From contig JALSHG010000100.1 in NCBI GenBank assembly GCA_026982355.1, positions 1 through 45,856 of the forward strand: 45,856 nucleotides of DNA, in the 5' to 3' direction. The DNA is from Thermodesulfovibrio sp. (GTDB lineage: Bacteria > Nitrospirota > Thermodesulfovibrionia > UBA6902). The notes under the pieces are model-generated. The model was given only the letters and a program-made list of their open reading frames with translations. It searched no databases and had not been told where the DNA came from. A program made the position numbers and the translations under genes. This document shows, piece by piece, positions 35,515 to 45,000 of the stretch (positions within the stretch are counted from its first letter, which is position 1; every line of letters begins with the position of its first letter).

Positions 35515-37602
35515 ATGGGTTTTGATGTTGAAAAGATCAGGGATATAGCGGTGATTGCCCACGGCGGCGCAGGCAAGACCTCGCTGGTTGAGGCAATGCT
35601 CTATGACTCGGGCGCCACCGACAGGATGGGCAGGATTGAAGACGGAAGCACGGTGACTGATTTTGAAGCAGAGGAGATAACCCGCAAGATAACCATATCT
35701 TCCGCGCCCGCCTTCTGCGAGTGGAAGGGTTACAGGCTGAATATAATAGACACCCCGGGGTATATAAATTTCATTGAAGATACAAAATGCTGCCTCAGCG
35801 CCGTCGACGGCGCGGTTGTTATCGTGAGCGCGCTGTCGGGTGTAAAGGCGGAGACCGAAAAGATATGGCAGTTTGCCTGCAGGTACGAAATTCCAAGGGT
35901 CGTATTCATCAATAAGCTCGACAGGGAAAACGCCAGTTTCAGTATGGCGCTGGATGAGATTGAACAGTCTTACGGCTCCTCCCCCATCCCGCTGAACATA
36001 CCCATAGGCTCGGAAAGCAGCTTCGGGGGGGTTGTGGACCTGATCAGGATGAAGGCCGTGACCTTTCAGAACGGCTCGCCTTCCGAGGGTGACATCCCTG
36101 ATGCCCTGAAGGCCGAGGCGGGCGAATACCGGAAGAAACTGGTTGAGAAGATAGCGGAGCTTGACGATGAACTGCTCGAGAAATACCTCGAAGGTGCCGA
36201 GCTTACGGATGAGGAAATAAACAAAGGCATAAGGGAAGGCTCCATAACGAGGAGGTTCATCCCCGTTGTATGCGGCTCGGCCGTTAAAAATATAGGCGTT
36301 CATCAGCTCCTTGATACAATACTGCTGTGTCTTCCCTCGCCGGCGGAAAAGGCCAATATCACGCCGATCAGGGGCAGGAATCCCAAGACGGGCGAAGAGA
36401 CCGTCAGGAAGGCGGACCCGGCCGAGCCTTTATCAGCCCGCGTCTTCAAGACCATAGCAGACCCCTTTGCCGGAAAGCTCACGCTTTTCAGGGTATTCTC
36501 AGGCGTCCTGAAGGCTGATTCAAATGTTTACAATGCCACGCGTGACAAAAAGGAAAAGATAGGAAACATCTTTTACCTCCTCGGCAAAAAGCATGTTCCG
36601 GTGAAGGAGGCGGGAACCGGAGAGATCGCGGCCGTGGCCAAACTGAAGGAGACCCAGACAGGGGACACCATTTCCGATGCCGCAAACCCCGTGGTCTTTG
36701 AGCCCGTCAGGTTCTCGGACCCGATGATATCGTATGCGATCGAGCCCAGGTCCAGGGGTGACGAGGAAAAGGTCAGCACCAGCCTGCACAAGATGCTCGA
36801 GGAGGACCCGACCCTCAAGTTCCACAGGGATACGGAGACAAAGGAGATGATACTGGCGGGAATGGGGCAGGTGCACCTTGAGGTCACACTTGAGAGACTC
36901 AAGAGAAAGTTCGGGGTCGATGTCCTGATGAAGACCCCGAAGATCCCCTACAGGGAGACCATAAAGGCGTCCTCCAGCGCCCAGGGCAAATACAAGAAAC
37001 AGTCCGGCGGACGGGGACAGTACGGCGACTGCTGGATAAAGATAGAACCCCTGCCGAGAGGGAGCGGTTTTGAGTTTGTCGATAAAATCGTGGGGGGCGT
37101 TATCCCCAGGCAGTACATCCCCGCTGTTGAAAAAGGCATACTGGAGACGATGCAGAGGGGACTGATAGCCGGCTATCCGGTTGTCGACATAAGGGCCACC
37201 CTGTATGACGGGTCGTACCACTCCGTGGACTCTTCGGAAATGGCGTTCAAGATCGCCGGCTCCATGGCGTTGAAGAACGCAGCGGCGAATGCAAAGGTCG
37301 TTCTTCTGGAACCTATTGTCAAGGTTGAGGTCATCACACCGGACGAGTTTCTTGGAAATGTCATAGGAGACCTTAACTCCAAACGCGGAAAGGTTCAGGG
37401 GGTTGAGCCCCAGGCAGGGGGCAACCAGAAGATCACGGCGCTTGTGCCCATGGCTGAAATGCTCACCTATGCAAATCAGCTTAATTCACTGACCAGCGGA
37501 CGGGGCATTTACACCATGGAGGCATCCCACTACGAAGAGGTTCCTTCACACCTTGCCCAGAAAATAATCGCTGAAAAGGCGGAATCAATAAAGGAAGAAT
37601 AG
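35515..37602 (+). CDS. EF-G-like translational GTPase (paralogue)
   Basis: The 695-residue product has the five-domain layout of EF-G: a G domain with AHGGAGKTSL (G1), DTPGYINF (G3) and NKLDREN (G4), then a domain II/III region with GMGQVHLEVTLERL, and IV-V with GGRGQYGDCWIKIEPL and EVITPDEFLGNVIGDLNSKRG. The G1 loop lacks the AHIDAGKTT of canonical EF-G; the sequence fits the EF-G-like group known as a second copy in several anaerobes. Whether it works in translocation, recycling or stress is not determinable. AAGGAGG (35501-35507) supports the ATG. The dehydratase-activase gene follows it after 70 bases. Confidence 0.88.
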   Translation: MGFDVEKIRDIAVIAHGGAGKTSLVEAMLYDSGATDRMGRIEDGSTVTDFEAEEITRKITISSAPAFCEWKGYRLNIIDTPGYINFIEDTKCCLSAVDGAVVIVSALSGVKAETEKIWQFACRYEIPRVVFINKLDRENASFSMALDEIEQSYGSSPIPLNIPIGSESSFGGVVDLIRMKAVTFQNGSPSEGDIPDALKAEAGEYRKKLVEKIAELDDELLEKYLEGAELTDEEINKGIREGSITRRFIPVVCGSAVKNIGVHQLLDTILLCLPSPAEKANITPIRGRNPKTGEETVRKADPAEPLSARVFKTIADPFAGKLTLFRVFSGVLKADSNVYNATRDKKEKIGNIFYLLGKKHVPVKEAGTGEIAAVAKLKETQTGDTISDAANPVVFEPVRFSDPMISYAIEPRSRGDEEKVSTSLHKMLEEDPTLKFHRDTETKEMILAGMGQVHLEVTLERLKRKFGVDVLMKTPKIPYRETIKASSSAQGKYKKQSGGRGQYGDCWIKIEPLPRGSGFEFVDKIVGGVIPRQYIPAVEKGILETMQRGLIAGYPVVDIRATLYDGSYHSVDSSEMAFKIAGSMALKNAAANAKVVLLEPIVKVEVITPDEFLGNVIGDLNSKRGKVQGVEPQAGGNQKITALVPMAEMLTYANQLNSLTSGRGIYTMEASHYEEVPSHLAQKIIAEKAESIKEE

Positions 37603-37604
37603 GC

Positions 37605-37626
37605 AGGGATGTTATTCTCCATCCCT
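37605..37626. repeat. Stem-loop between the EF-G-like and activase genes
   Basis: AGGGATG (37605-37611) pairs with CATCCCT (37620-37626) around an 8-base loop. There is no T-run, so read-through into the next gene is likely. Confidence 0.4.
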
Positions 37627-37655
37627 CCGGGGGACAGAGGGAAAGGTGATAGCAC

Positions 37656-37662
37656 GAGGAGG
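37656..37662 (+). promoter_or_regulatory. Ribosome binding site deciding the activase start
   Basis: GAGGAGG ends 10 bases before ATG 37673, which begins MKKFIGIDAG, the expected first strand of the ASKHA fold. The open frame to 37646 would add nine unrelated residues. Confidence 0.6.
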
Positions 37663-37672
37663 AAGTCAGGTT

Positions 37673-40600
37673 ATGAAAAAATTTATCGGAATTGATGCGG
37701 GTTCGGTGAGCGTAAAGCTCGCTGTGCTGGATTCCGGGGGAAACATCCTCGTGACGGAGTATGTCCGCCACAAGGGTAATCCGCTTCCAGTCGCTTATGA
37801 TCTGCTGAGCCGTATCCCGGCCGGAGCTTCTCTCAGCGTTACAGGATCCGCCGGCAGGCTCATTGCGCAGGCATTCGGCATAACACCTGTGAATGAAGTC
37901 GTGGCCCTCAGCTTCTCGACCAGGAAGCTCTATCCGCACGTCAGGACGGTCATAGAGATGGGAGGCGAGGATTCGAAACTCATATTGCTTGAAAGCGGCA
38001 TGGTGAAGGAATTCTCCATGAACTCCGTGTGCGCGGCGGGCACCGGCTCGTTTCTCGACCAGCAGGCCGAGAGGCTCAAGCTCAGCATCGAGGAATTCGG
38101 CGAGCTTGCGCTCAGGTCCGAAAAACCGCCCCGCATAGCAGGCCGGTGCAGCGTGTTCGCAAAATCCGACATGATTCACCTGCAACAGATAGCGACCCCC
38201 GTGGAAGATATTGTTGCGGGCCTCTGCTTTGCCGTTGCAAGGAATTTCAAGGGCACAATATGCAAAAACATGGACCTGCCCGAACCCATCAGTTTCCAGG
38301 GCGGGGTGGCTGCAAACAGCGGGGTGAAGAGGGCATTCGGGGAAGTGCTGGCTGTCGATGAACTCGTAATTCCCGAACACTTTGCACTGATGCCCGCAAT
38401 AGGCGCCGCCCTCAAGGATATGGAACAGGGAATCGAATCGTCTTTTGATGTTCAGCGCCTCGCGGAATTCATGTCGTCTCTCAGGGATGACGGCGGGGGG
38501 CACAAGCCGCTGTGCGAGAATATCGAGGAATTCGAGAAAAGGCACAAGGTCTCATACTACATTCATAAAACCGACGGGCGTAAAAAGGTCAATGCCTATC
38601 TCGGGATAGACGTAGGCTCGATCAGCACGAATCTTGCCGTCATTGATGAAGAGGGAAGGCTCCTTGCCAAGAGGTATCTCATGACAGCCGGAAGGCCGAT
38701 CGAGGCCGTTAAAAAAGGGCTTGATGAAATAGGACGGGAGATAGGAGAGAGGGTGAATATCTGCGGCGTCGGCACAACGGGGTCAGGACGGTACATGATT
38801 GCGGACTTTGTCGGAGCCGACATTGTGAAAAATGAAATCACGGCCCAGGCCCAGGCCGCTGTTGAGATAGACCCGGAGGTTGACACGATCTTTGAGATCG
38901 GGGGGCAGGATTCCAAGTACATATCAATAAAAGACGGCATTATCGTTGATTTTGAAATGAACAAGGCCTGCGCCGCAGGCACGGGCTCTTTCCTTGAGGA
39001 ACAGGCTGAAAAGCTCGACCTGTCGGTAAAGAAGGAATTCAGCGCCACTGCGTTCAAATCCCGCAACCCGTGCTCCCTCGGCGAGAGATGCACGGTGTTC
39101 ATGGAGAATTCGCTTTTATCCAGGCAGCAGAGGGGCGCGCCCAAGGAAGACCTCGTGGCAGGGCTCTCGTACTCCATTGTCCAGAATTACATAAACAGGG
39201 TTGTCGGCGAGAGGGCGATCGGAGGAAAGATATTTTTCCAGGGCGGCGTGGCCTTCAACAAGACCGTTGCAGCCGCGTTTGAGCAGTACCTCGACAGGCA
39301 CATCATCATCCCGCCGCATCATGATGTCACGGGCGCCATCGGCATGGCGATTATAGCAAAGAAACATATGAAGGACAGTGGCGGTTTGCGGATTGCGGGT
39401 TACAACGTGCCGGGAAACAAGGACAACGGCTCAACCTTAGCGGACAACGGGCGGCGGACCACCAGGTTCAAGGGATTTGACCTTTCAAGGAGAAACTATG
39501 AAATCAAGTCCTTTGAATGCAGGGGCTGCGACAATATGTGCGAGATAAACAGGGTGAAGCTCGAGGGCGAGGAAGAGGCGCTCTACTACGGAAGCAGGTG
39601 CGAGAAATACGACGTCAAGCGCAGGAAGCCGGGTTACGGAGACACCCGCGCCGTGCCCGACCTGTTTGCAGAGAGGGAAGAGCTTCTTACCCGGGTTCAC
39701 AGGCGGTACGAGGAGAAATTCAGCAAGGGAAACGGCAGGCGCACTATCCGTATCGGCGTGCCGAGGGTGTTCTTTTTCCATGACTTCCTGCCGTTCTGGA
39801 GCACACTCCTGTGGGAGCTGGGTTTCCATGTTGAGCTTTCAAGCAGCACGAACAGGCAGATTATAAACAAGGGCGTTGAGAATGTCCTGTCTGAAAGCTG
39901 TTTTCCCCACAAGGTGGCGCACGGGCATATCAGGGACCTGATCGACAAAGACGTGGACGCGGTTTTCCTGCCGAGCTTCATCAACTTCAATCCGGACAGC
40001 AGGACGCTCCGGAGCTATGCCTGTCCCTATGCGCAGACCATGCCGTATATTGCGGAGACGGCCTTTAAAAATGACATAACCGTCCTTAAACCCGTGATCA
40101 ACCTTGAGCGCGGCACGTCGTATCTTGTAAACGAGATACACAGGAGCCTGAAACGCTTCAACATATCAAAGGCCGCCGTAAGGGATGCAATGGAAAAGGC
40201 GGAGGCGGCCCAGGAAGAATTTGCCGCGGCGCTCAAAAAGCGGGGAGGGGAGGTTCTCGAGAACCTGCCCGAGAGGGCCATCGTTATAGTCGGTCGCGCA
40301 TACAATGCCTTTGATCCGGGGATCAACCTCGAGATCCCGAAGAAACTCGCCGCACTCGGCGTCTTCTCCATCCCAATGGATTTCCTGCCGCTGAATCTCG
40401 TCGACATCTCGGAGCAGTGGACCAACATGTACTGGAGGTCGGGACAGAACATCCTGAAGGCAGCCGAGATAATCAGGGATGTCCCCGGCCTGTTTGCGCT
40501 CTACATAGGGAATTTTTCATGCGGGCCCGACTCCTTCATACAGAGGTTCTTTGCCGAGGCGATGGCGAACAAGCCGTTCCTTCAGATCGAGATAGACGAA

Positions 40601-41935
40601 CACAGCGCTGATGCGGGAGTGATAACGAGATGCGAGGCATTTCTTGACAGCATCAGCAGCAGAAAGGACATACCCGTAAACAAGCCGGCAAAGATAAAAC
40701 CCGTTTCCATCAAGAAGGGCGCCAATAACAAGATTATCTACATCCCGCGGATGTCGGACCATTCCTTTGCGCTGGCGGCGGCATTTGAGACATGCGGCCT
40801 GGGCGCGGAGGTAATGGATCCTCCGGACAGCGAGACCGTGAAGATCGGCAGGCGGTACGTCTCCGGCAAGGAATGCTATCCCTGCACCATAACAACGGGC
40901 GACATGGTCAAAAAGACCATGTCCCGTGACTTCGACCCCGAGAGGGCGGTGTTCTTCATGCCTTCAGGGGCAGGGCCGTGCCGTTTCGGACAATACAATA
41001 TCCTGCACAGGCTCGTGCTTGACGAGATAGGATTCCCGCGGGTTCCCATCTATTCCCCCAACCAGGACGAGTCACTGTATTCAGACCTCGGCATCATAGG
41101 CAAGGACTTTACGAAACAGACATGGAAGGGGATTATTGCAATAGACCTCCTGTTGAAATGCCTGCATGAGACCCGGCCTTACGAGATTCACAGGGGAGAG
41201 AGCGACGCGCTCTACGATGAATACCTCGGGAAGATACATGATTCCGTCAGGCGCCGCAACGGCTCCGCGCCTGATCTCCTCGCGGAAATCCGGAGGGCCT
41301 TCGCCGCAGTGAAAAAGAGCGTTCACAAGAGACCCCTCATAGGCATTATCGGGGAGATATTCGTCAGGCAGAACGCCTTTTCGAATGAGAACATTATCAG
41401 AAAGATCGAGGCCCTCGGGGGCGAGGTATGGCTTGCGCCGCTGGAGGAATGGATTTACTACGTCAACCTGATGGGTATCCGCAAGTCGCTCATAAGACTG
41501 CGCAACAGGGCGTTTTCCGGCGGTAATATGAAGGACCTCGCGAATACCGTGATATCGAGATACATACAGAAGAAGGTGGAGCACGAATTCTCCCGGCCCT
41601 TCAGGGGGTTCCTGAAGACCCTCGAGGAGCCTTCCACCAGGGAGCTGTTAAGGAACGCATCTCCCTATGTGCATGATTCCTTTGAGGGAGAGACGGTGCT
41701 GAGCATAGGCAAGGCCATAGACTTTGTAAAAAAGGGGGCATCTGGTATAATTAGTGCGATGCCTTTCGGCTGCATGCCCGGCACGATCGTGGGAGCACTG
41801 TTAAAGGGAGTCAAGCAGGACACGGGAATACCCTGCCTGAGCGTTGCATACGACGGCGTGGAGGCCACATGCTCCGACATTCAGCTGGAGGCCTTCATGT
41901 ATCAGGCCGTGGAGTACGGGAAGGGGAAAGTGTAA
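37673..41935 (+). CDS. Giant 2-hydroxyacyl-CoA dehydratase activase-related protein
   Basis: The 1420-residue product fuses two BadF/BadG/HgdC-type ASKHA ATPase domains (about 1-255 and 305-575). Each has a nucleotide site, a GG(E/Q)DSK motif and a cysteine in CAAGTGSFL, plus a second Cys (GRCSVF, GERCTVF), the pair which in related activases binds one [4Fe-4S] between subunits. A cysteine group follows (FECRGCDNMCEINR), then a DUF2229-like region (RIGVPRVFFFHDFLPFW onward) and a dehydratase-beta-like C-terminal half (RYVSGKECYPCTITTGD, MPSGAGPCRFGQYN). One polypeptide therefore carries activator and dehydratase-like parts. The substrate is unknown. Length near 1400-1430 is known for this family in anaerobes. 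Confidence 0.87.
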   Translation: MKKFIGIDAGSVSVKLAVLDSGGNILVTEYVRHKGNPLPVAYDLLSRIPAGASLSVTGSAGRLIAQAFGITPVNEVVALSFSTRKLYPHVRTVIEMGGEDSKLILLESGMVKEFSMNSVCAAGTGSFLDQQAERLKLSIEEFGELALRSEKPPRIAGRCSVFAKSDMIHLQQIATPVEDIVAGLCFAVARNFKGTICKNMDLPEPISFQGGVAANSGVKRAFGEVLAVDELVIPEHFALMPAIGAALKDMEQGIESSFDVQRLAEFMSSLRDDGGGHKPLCENIEEFEKRHKVSYYIHKTDGRKKVNAYLGIDVGSISTNLAVIDEEGRLLAKRYLMTAGRPIEAVKKGLDEIGREIGERVNICGVGTTGSGRYMIADFVGADIVKNEITAQAQAAVEIDPEVDTIFEIGGQDSKYISIKDGIIVDFEMNKACAAGTGSFLEEQAEKLDLSVKKEFSATAFKSRNPCSLGERCTVFMENSLLSRQQRGAPKEDLVAGLSYSIVQNYINRVVGERAIGGKIFFQGGVAFNKTVAAAFEQYLDRHIIIPPHHDVTGAIGMAIIAKKHMKDSGGLRIAGYNVPGNKDNGSTLADNGRRTTRFKGFDLSRRNYEIKSFECRGCDNMCEINRVKLEGEEEALYYGSRCEKYDVKRRKPGYGDTRAVPDLFAEREELLTRVHRRYEEKFSKGNGRRTIRIGVPRVFFFHDFLPFWSTLLWELGFHVELSSSTNRQIINKGVENVLSESCFPHKVAHGHIRDLIDKDVDAVFLPSFINFNPDSRTLRSYACPYAQTMPYIAETAFKNDITVLKPVINLERGTSYLVNEIHRSLKRFNISKAAVRDAMEKAEAAQEEFAAALKKRGGEVLENLPERAIVIVGRAYNAFDPGINLEIPKKLAALGVFSIPMDFLPLNLVDISEQWTNMYWRSGQNILKAAEIIRDVPGLFALYIGNFSCGPDSFIQRFFAEAMANKPFLQIEIDEHSADAGVITRCEAFLDSISSRKDIPVNKPAKIKPVSIKKGANNKIIYIPRMSDHSFALAAAFETCGLGAEVMDPPDSETVKIGRRYVSGKECYPCTITTGDMVKKTMSRDFDPERAVFFMPSGAGPCRFGQYNILHRLVLDEIGFPRVPIYSPNQDESLYSDLGIIGKDFTKQTWKGIIAIDLLLKCLHETRPYEIHRGESDALYDEYLGKIHDSVRRRNGSAPDLLAEIRRAFAAVKKSVHKRPLIGIIGEIFVRQNAFSNENIIRKIEALGGEVWLAPLEEWIYYVNLMGIRKSLIRLRNRAFSGGNMKDLANTVISRYIQKKVEHEFSRPFRGFLKTLEEPSTRELLRNASPYVHDSFEGETVLSIGKAIDFVKKGASGIISAMPFGCMPGTIVGALLKGVKQDTGIPCLSVAYDGVEATCSDIQLEAFMYQAVEYGKGKV

Positions 41936-41954
41936 GCGACCGAATTCAGGACAA

Positions 41955-41960
41955 GGAGGT
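41955..41960 (+). promoter_or_regulatory. Shine-Dalgarno site of the bS22-like gene
   Basis: GGAGGT lies 6 bases before ATG 41967, in AAGGAGGTGAG, a near-perfect anti-16S match. It is the best evidence that the very short frame is translated. Confidence 0.75.
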
Positions 41961-41966
41961 GAGTGG

Positions 41967-42059
41967 ATGGGGAATGTCATAAAATGGCGCAAGAAGAAGA
42001 TGAGCAAGCACAAGCACAGAAAGCTTCTCAAGAGAACAAAACACCAGAGAAGGAAATAG
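41967..42059 (+). CDS. 30-residue bS22/mS38-like (AURKAIP1/COX24) ribosomal protein
   Basis: The product begins MGNVIKWRKKKMSKHKHRKL and continues with mostly Lys/Arg/His to an Arg-Lys end; more than half the residues are basic. MG(N/S)VIK-(R/K)-rich, KHRKLL and QRR order is, from memory, that of mycobacterial bS22 and the mitochondrial mS38/COX24 domain. These bind the small-subunit rRNA. The gene is too short for most callers but has an ideal ribosome site and sits between the activase gene (31 bases upstream) and smc (39 downstream), all on the plus strand. The alternative, a chance basic frame, is made unlikely by the Shine-Dalgarno and motif order together. Confidence 0.82.
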   Translation: MGNVIKWRKKKMSKHKHRKLLKRTKHQRRK

Positions 42060-42098
42060 CAGCCTGGAGTCTGAAATCATAACTCTACAATTTTTAAA

Positions 42099-45000
42099 AT
42101 GCGTATTGAAAGAATCGAATTAAACGGTTTCAAATCATTCGCCGAAAAAACCGTCTTCAAATTTCATCCGGGCATAACAGCCATAGTAGGTCCCAACGGC
42201 TGTGGGAAAAGCAACATCGTCGATGCCTTCAAATGGGTTCTCGGCGAGCAGAGCGCCAAGAGCCTCCGCGGCGGGAGCATGGAGGATGTGATCTTTGCAG
42301 GCTCTGCAACGAAAAAGACCAAAGGCATGGCCGAGGTGACCCTTGTACTCTCCGATATTATCATGAATCCCTCCAACGGTTCTGATAATAACGGTTCAGA
42401 AGATAAACAGGAAGACAAGAAAGACACTGCCGCCATTTCCGTAACACGCCGCCTTTTCCGTTCGGGTGAGAGTGAATACCTGATGAACAAGGTGCCGTGC
42501 AGGCTCAAGGATATAAGGAACATGTTTCTCGACACGGGACTTGAGCTGAAGGCATATTCGATCCTGGAGCAGGGGAGCATAGGTGATATTGTAAATTCAA
42601 GGCCCCAGGACCGCAGGTTCCTTATCGAGGAAATAGCCGGCGTGATGAAATACAAGGTCAGGAAGCACGAAGCCACCAACAAACTCGAGGCATCCAAGGC
42701 TAATCTCCAGAGGCTGCAGGACATCATCGCCGAGGTCAGGAGACAGATAAACATAATAAACAGGCACGCCAAAAAAGCCGAGAGATACAGGGAGATTCAC
42801 GAGCGCATCAGGGATATAGAGATCAGAAAGGCAAAGAGGGACATGAAGGCCCTGCAGGCCGACATATCCGGGCTTGTCTCATCAGAGGAGGGCCTCAGGG
42901 CGAGGGAGGCCGAGCTTTCCGCCAACGTCCATTCAGCGGATGCGCTGATAGAAGAGAAAAAGCGCACGTGTGTGGAGCAGGAGAGGTCCCTTTCAGAGAT
43001 CAGGAGCAGGCTGTATGCGCTTGAGAAAGAGACCACGGAGGACCAGGGCAGGATCGCCCTGCTCAGGAGCGACTGCACCAATCTCAGGGATAGGTATTCC
43101 GGTCTCCGGAGCCGGGAAGGCGCGCTGGATGCAGAGAAGGAAGAGACAATTGCCGCGCTGAGGGATCTCGCCGCTGACGAAACGGAGACCGCCCGCGAAC
43201 TCTCGGGCCTTGAGGAGATTCTCCGGGAGAAAAAGGCGCTGTTTTCCGAGTCCGAAAGCGGGATTACGGAACTGGAGTCCGAGCTTGAAGACAGGAGAAG
43301 AGATCTCTTCAACAAGGCAGAGGAGATAAGCAATGCAAGAAACGAGATAAATCACCTGAACCTGAGCATTGAAAATATCAGCCGCAAGGCGGAGAAAAAC
43401 TCGCGCGACATCGACTCCCTCAACACAAACCTTGCCGCCGTAAAGACAAAGCTCCGGCAGGCGGAGGACGAGCGTGTCAGAACCGAGACTGAGCTGCTTG
43501 AGGCAAGGAAAGCCAGGGAAGAGCTCACCGGCGCCCTGAGAGACAGGAAGGCCGAGCTTTCCGGAAATGAAGAAGCCCTTTACAGGGAAAGGGAGCAACT
43601 GGCCGCCATGGTCTCAAAGCTTGAATCGCTCAGGGAGATGGAGAGCAGCCGGATGAGTTCACCTGATGAAAATATAAAGATACTCTGCCAGGTGGCCGAC
43701 ATACTTGAGACCCCGCCTGAATATGAAACCGCCATAGAGGCCGTGCTTGGGGACAGGCTGGGCGCCGCCGTTGTCGGGGACAATGATGAAATAGCCAGGG
43801 CCCTGCGGCATTTAAAGGCGGGCGATGCAAAGAGAAGCGGGTTTATAACGCTCAATCCCGCGGGAAGCCGTATCCCCGGCAGGCGCCTCCGCAATTTTGA
43901 CGGGAAAGAAGGGGTCATAGGAAGGGCCGCGGGATTTGTTTCCGTAAGAAAGGGCTTCGACAAGGTGGCGGCCTCGCTCCTGCACGATGTGGTACTCGTG
44001 GACAGCCTTGAGAGGGCCGTTTCGTTCCTTGAGAATGCAGATGCCTCGGAAGACCTCTCATTTCCCTGTTTTGCAACACTTGACGGAGATGTGCTCGAGC
44101 CCTCCGGCATGGTATTCGGCGGCAGCGACAAGGGGGTGCTGAAAATAAAGCGCCTGATAAAAGAGCTTGAAAGAGACATTGAGGGCACAAGGGAAAGGAT
44201 CGCGGAAGCCGAAAGGCTTGTAGCCGGCCTGAGGGATGAGATAGTTTCGGCTGAGAATGAAATCATTTCCATAGACGGAGTCATATCGAGCCGTGAAAAG
44301 TACGGCTACGAGCTGAAAGTCAAGGCGGCCAACCTTGAGGAAGAAAACCTCAGGCTCCGGAGGAAACAGGAATACATCTCAACAGAGATAAGCGACGACC
44401 ACAGGGAGAAGGACAGGCTGAAAAACGCCCTGATAGAGAAGGAGAATCTCTGCAGGACGCTCGAGAGAGAGAAACAGGAGATTGAAGAAAGCATCAGGGC
44501 CGTGCGGAATACGATTGCGGACGGGAGGGAAACGCTCGAGACAATGCGCTCCGAGCTTACGGAAGTCAAGCTCAGGCTTGCATCCGCGGGTGAGAAGATG
44601 TCATCCATAAAAAGAGACGGCAGGAGGCTTAATGCAGCCCTTCTTGAGATAGACAGGAAAAAAGAGGACATCCTGAAAGAGCGGGACGGCATCACCAGGG
44701 CCATTGACGCCAGGGAACAGGAGATACGGGAAAAAGAGGCCGCGCTCAAGACAAAGATAGTCCGGGTCGGCGAGCTGCAGGCACGCGCCTCGGAGATAAA
44801 CGAGGCGCTCGGGGCATCCACGGCCGAACTGGAGGTCCTTGAGGCACAGGCAAAAGAGCTTTCCTCGGAACTTGAAAACCTGCGCGGCGAGATCAGCCGC
44901 ATAGAGATGAAAAAGATGGAGCAGTCCATGAAACTCGACTACCTCAAAGAGGACATCATGAAGACATACTCTGTTGACATCGGGACAGTGGATGCAGCCG

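Noticed and set aside
37605-37626. Rho-independent terminator after the EF-G-like gene
   Set aside because: A 7-bp stem exists, but no T-run follows it.
37481-38545. 354-residue open frame antisense to the activase gene
   Set aside because: It is a shadow of a GC-rich coding region and has no recognisable motif.
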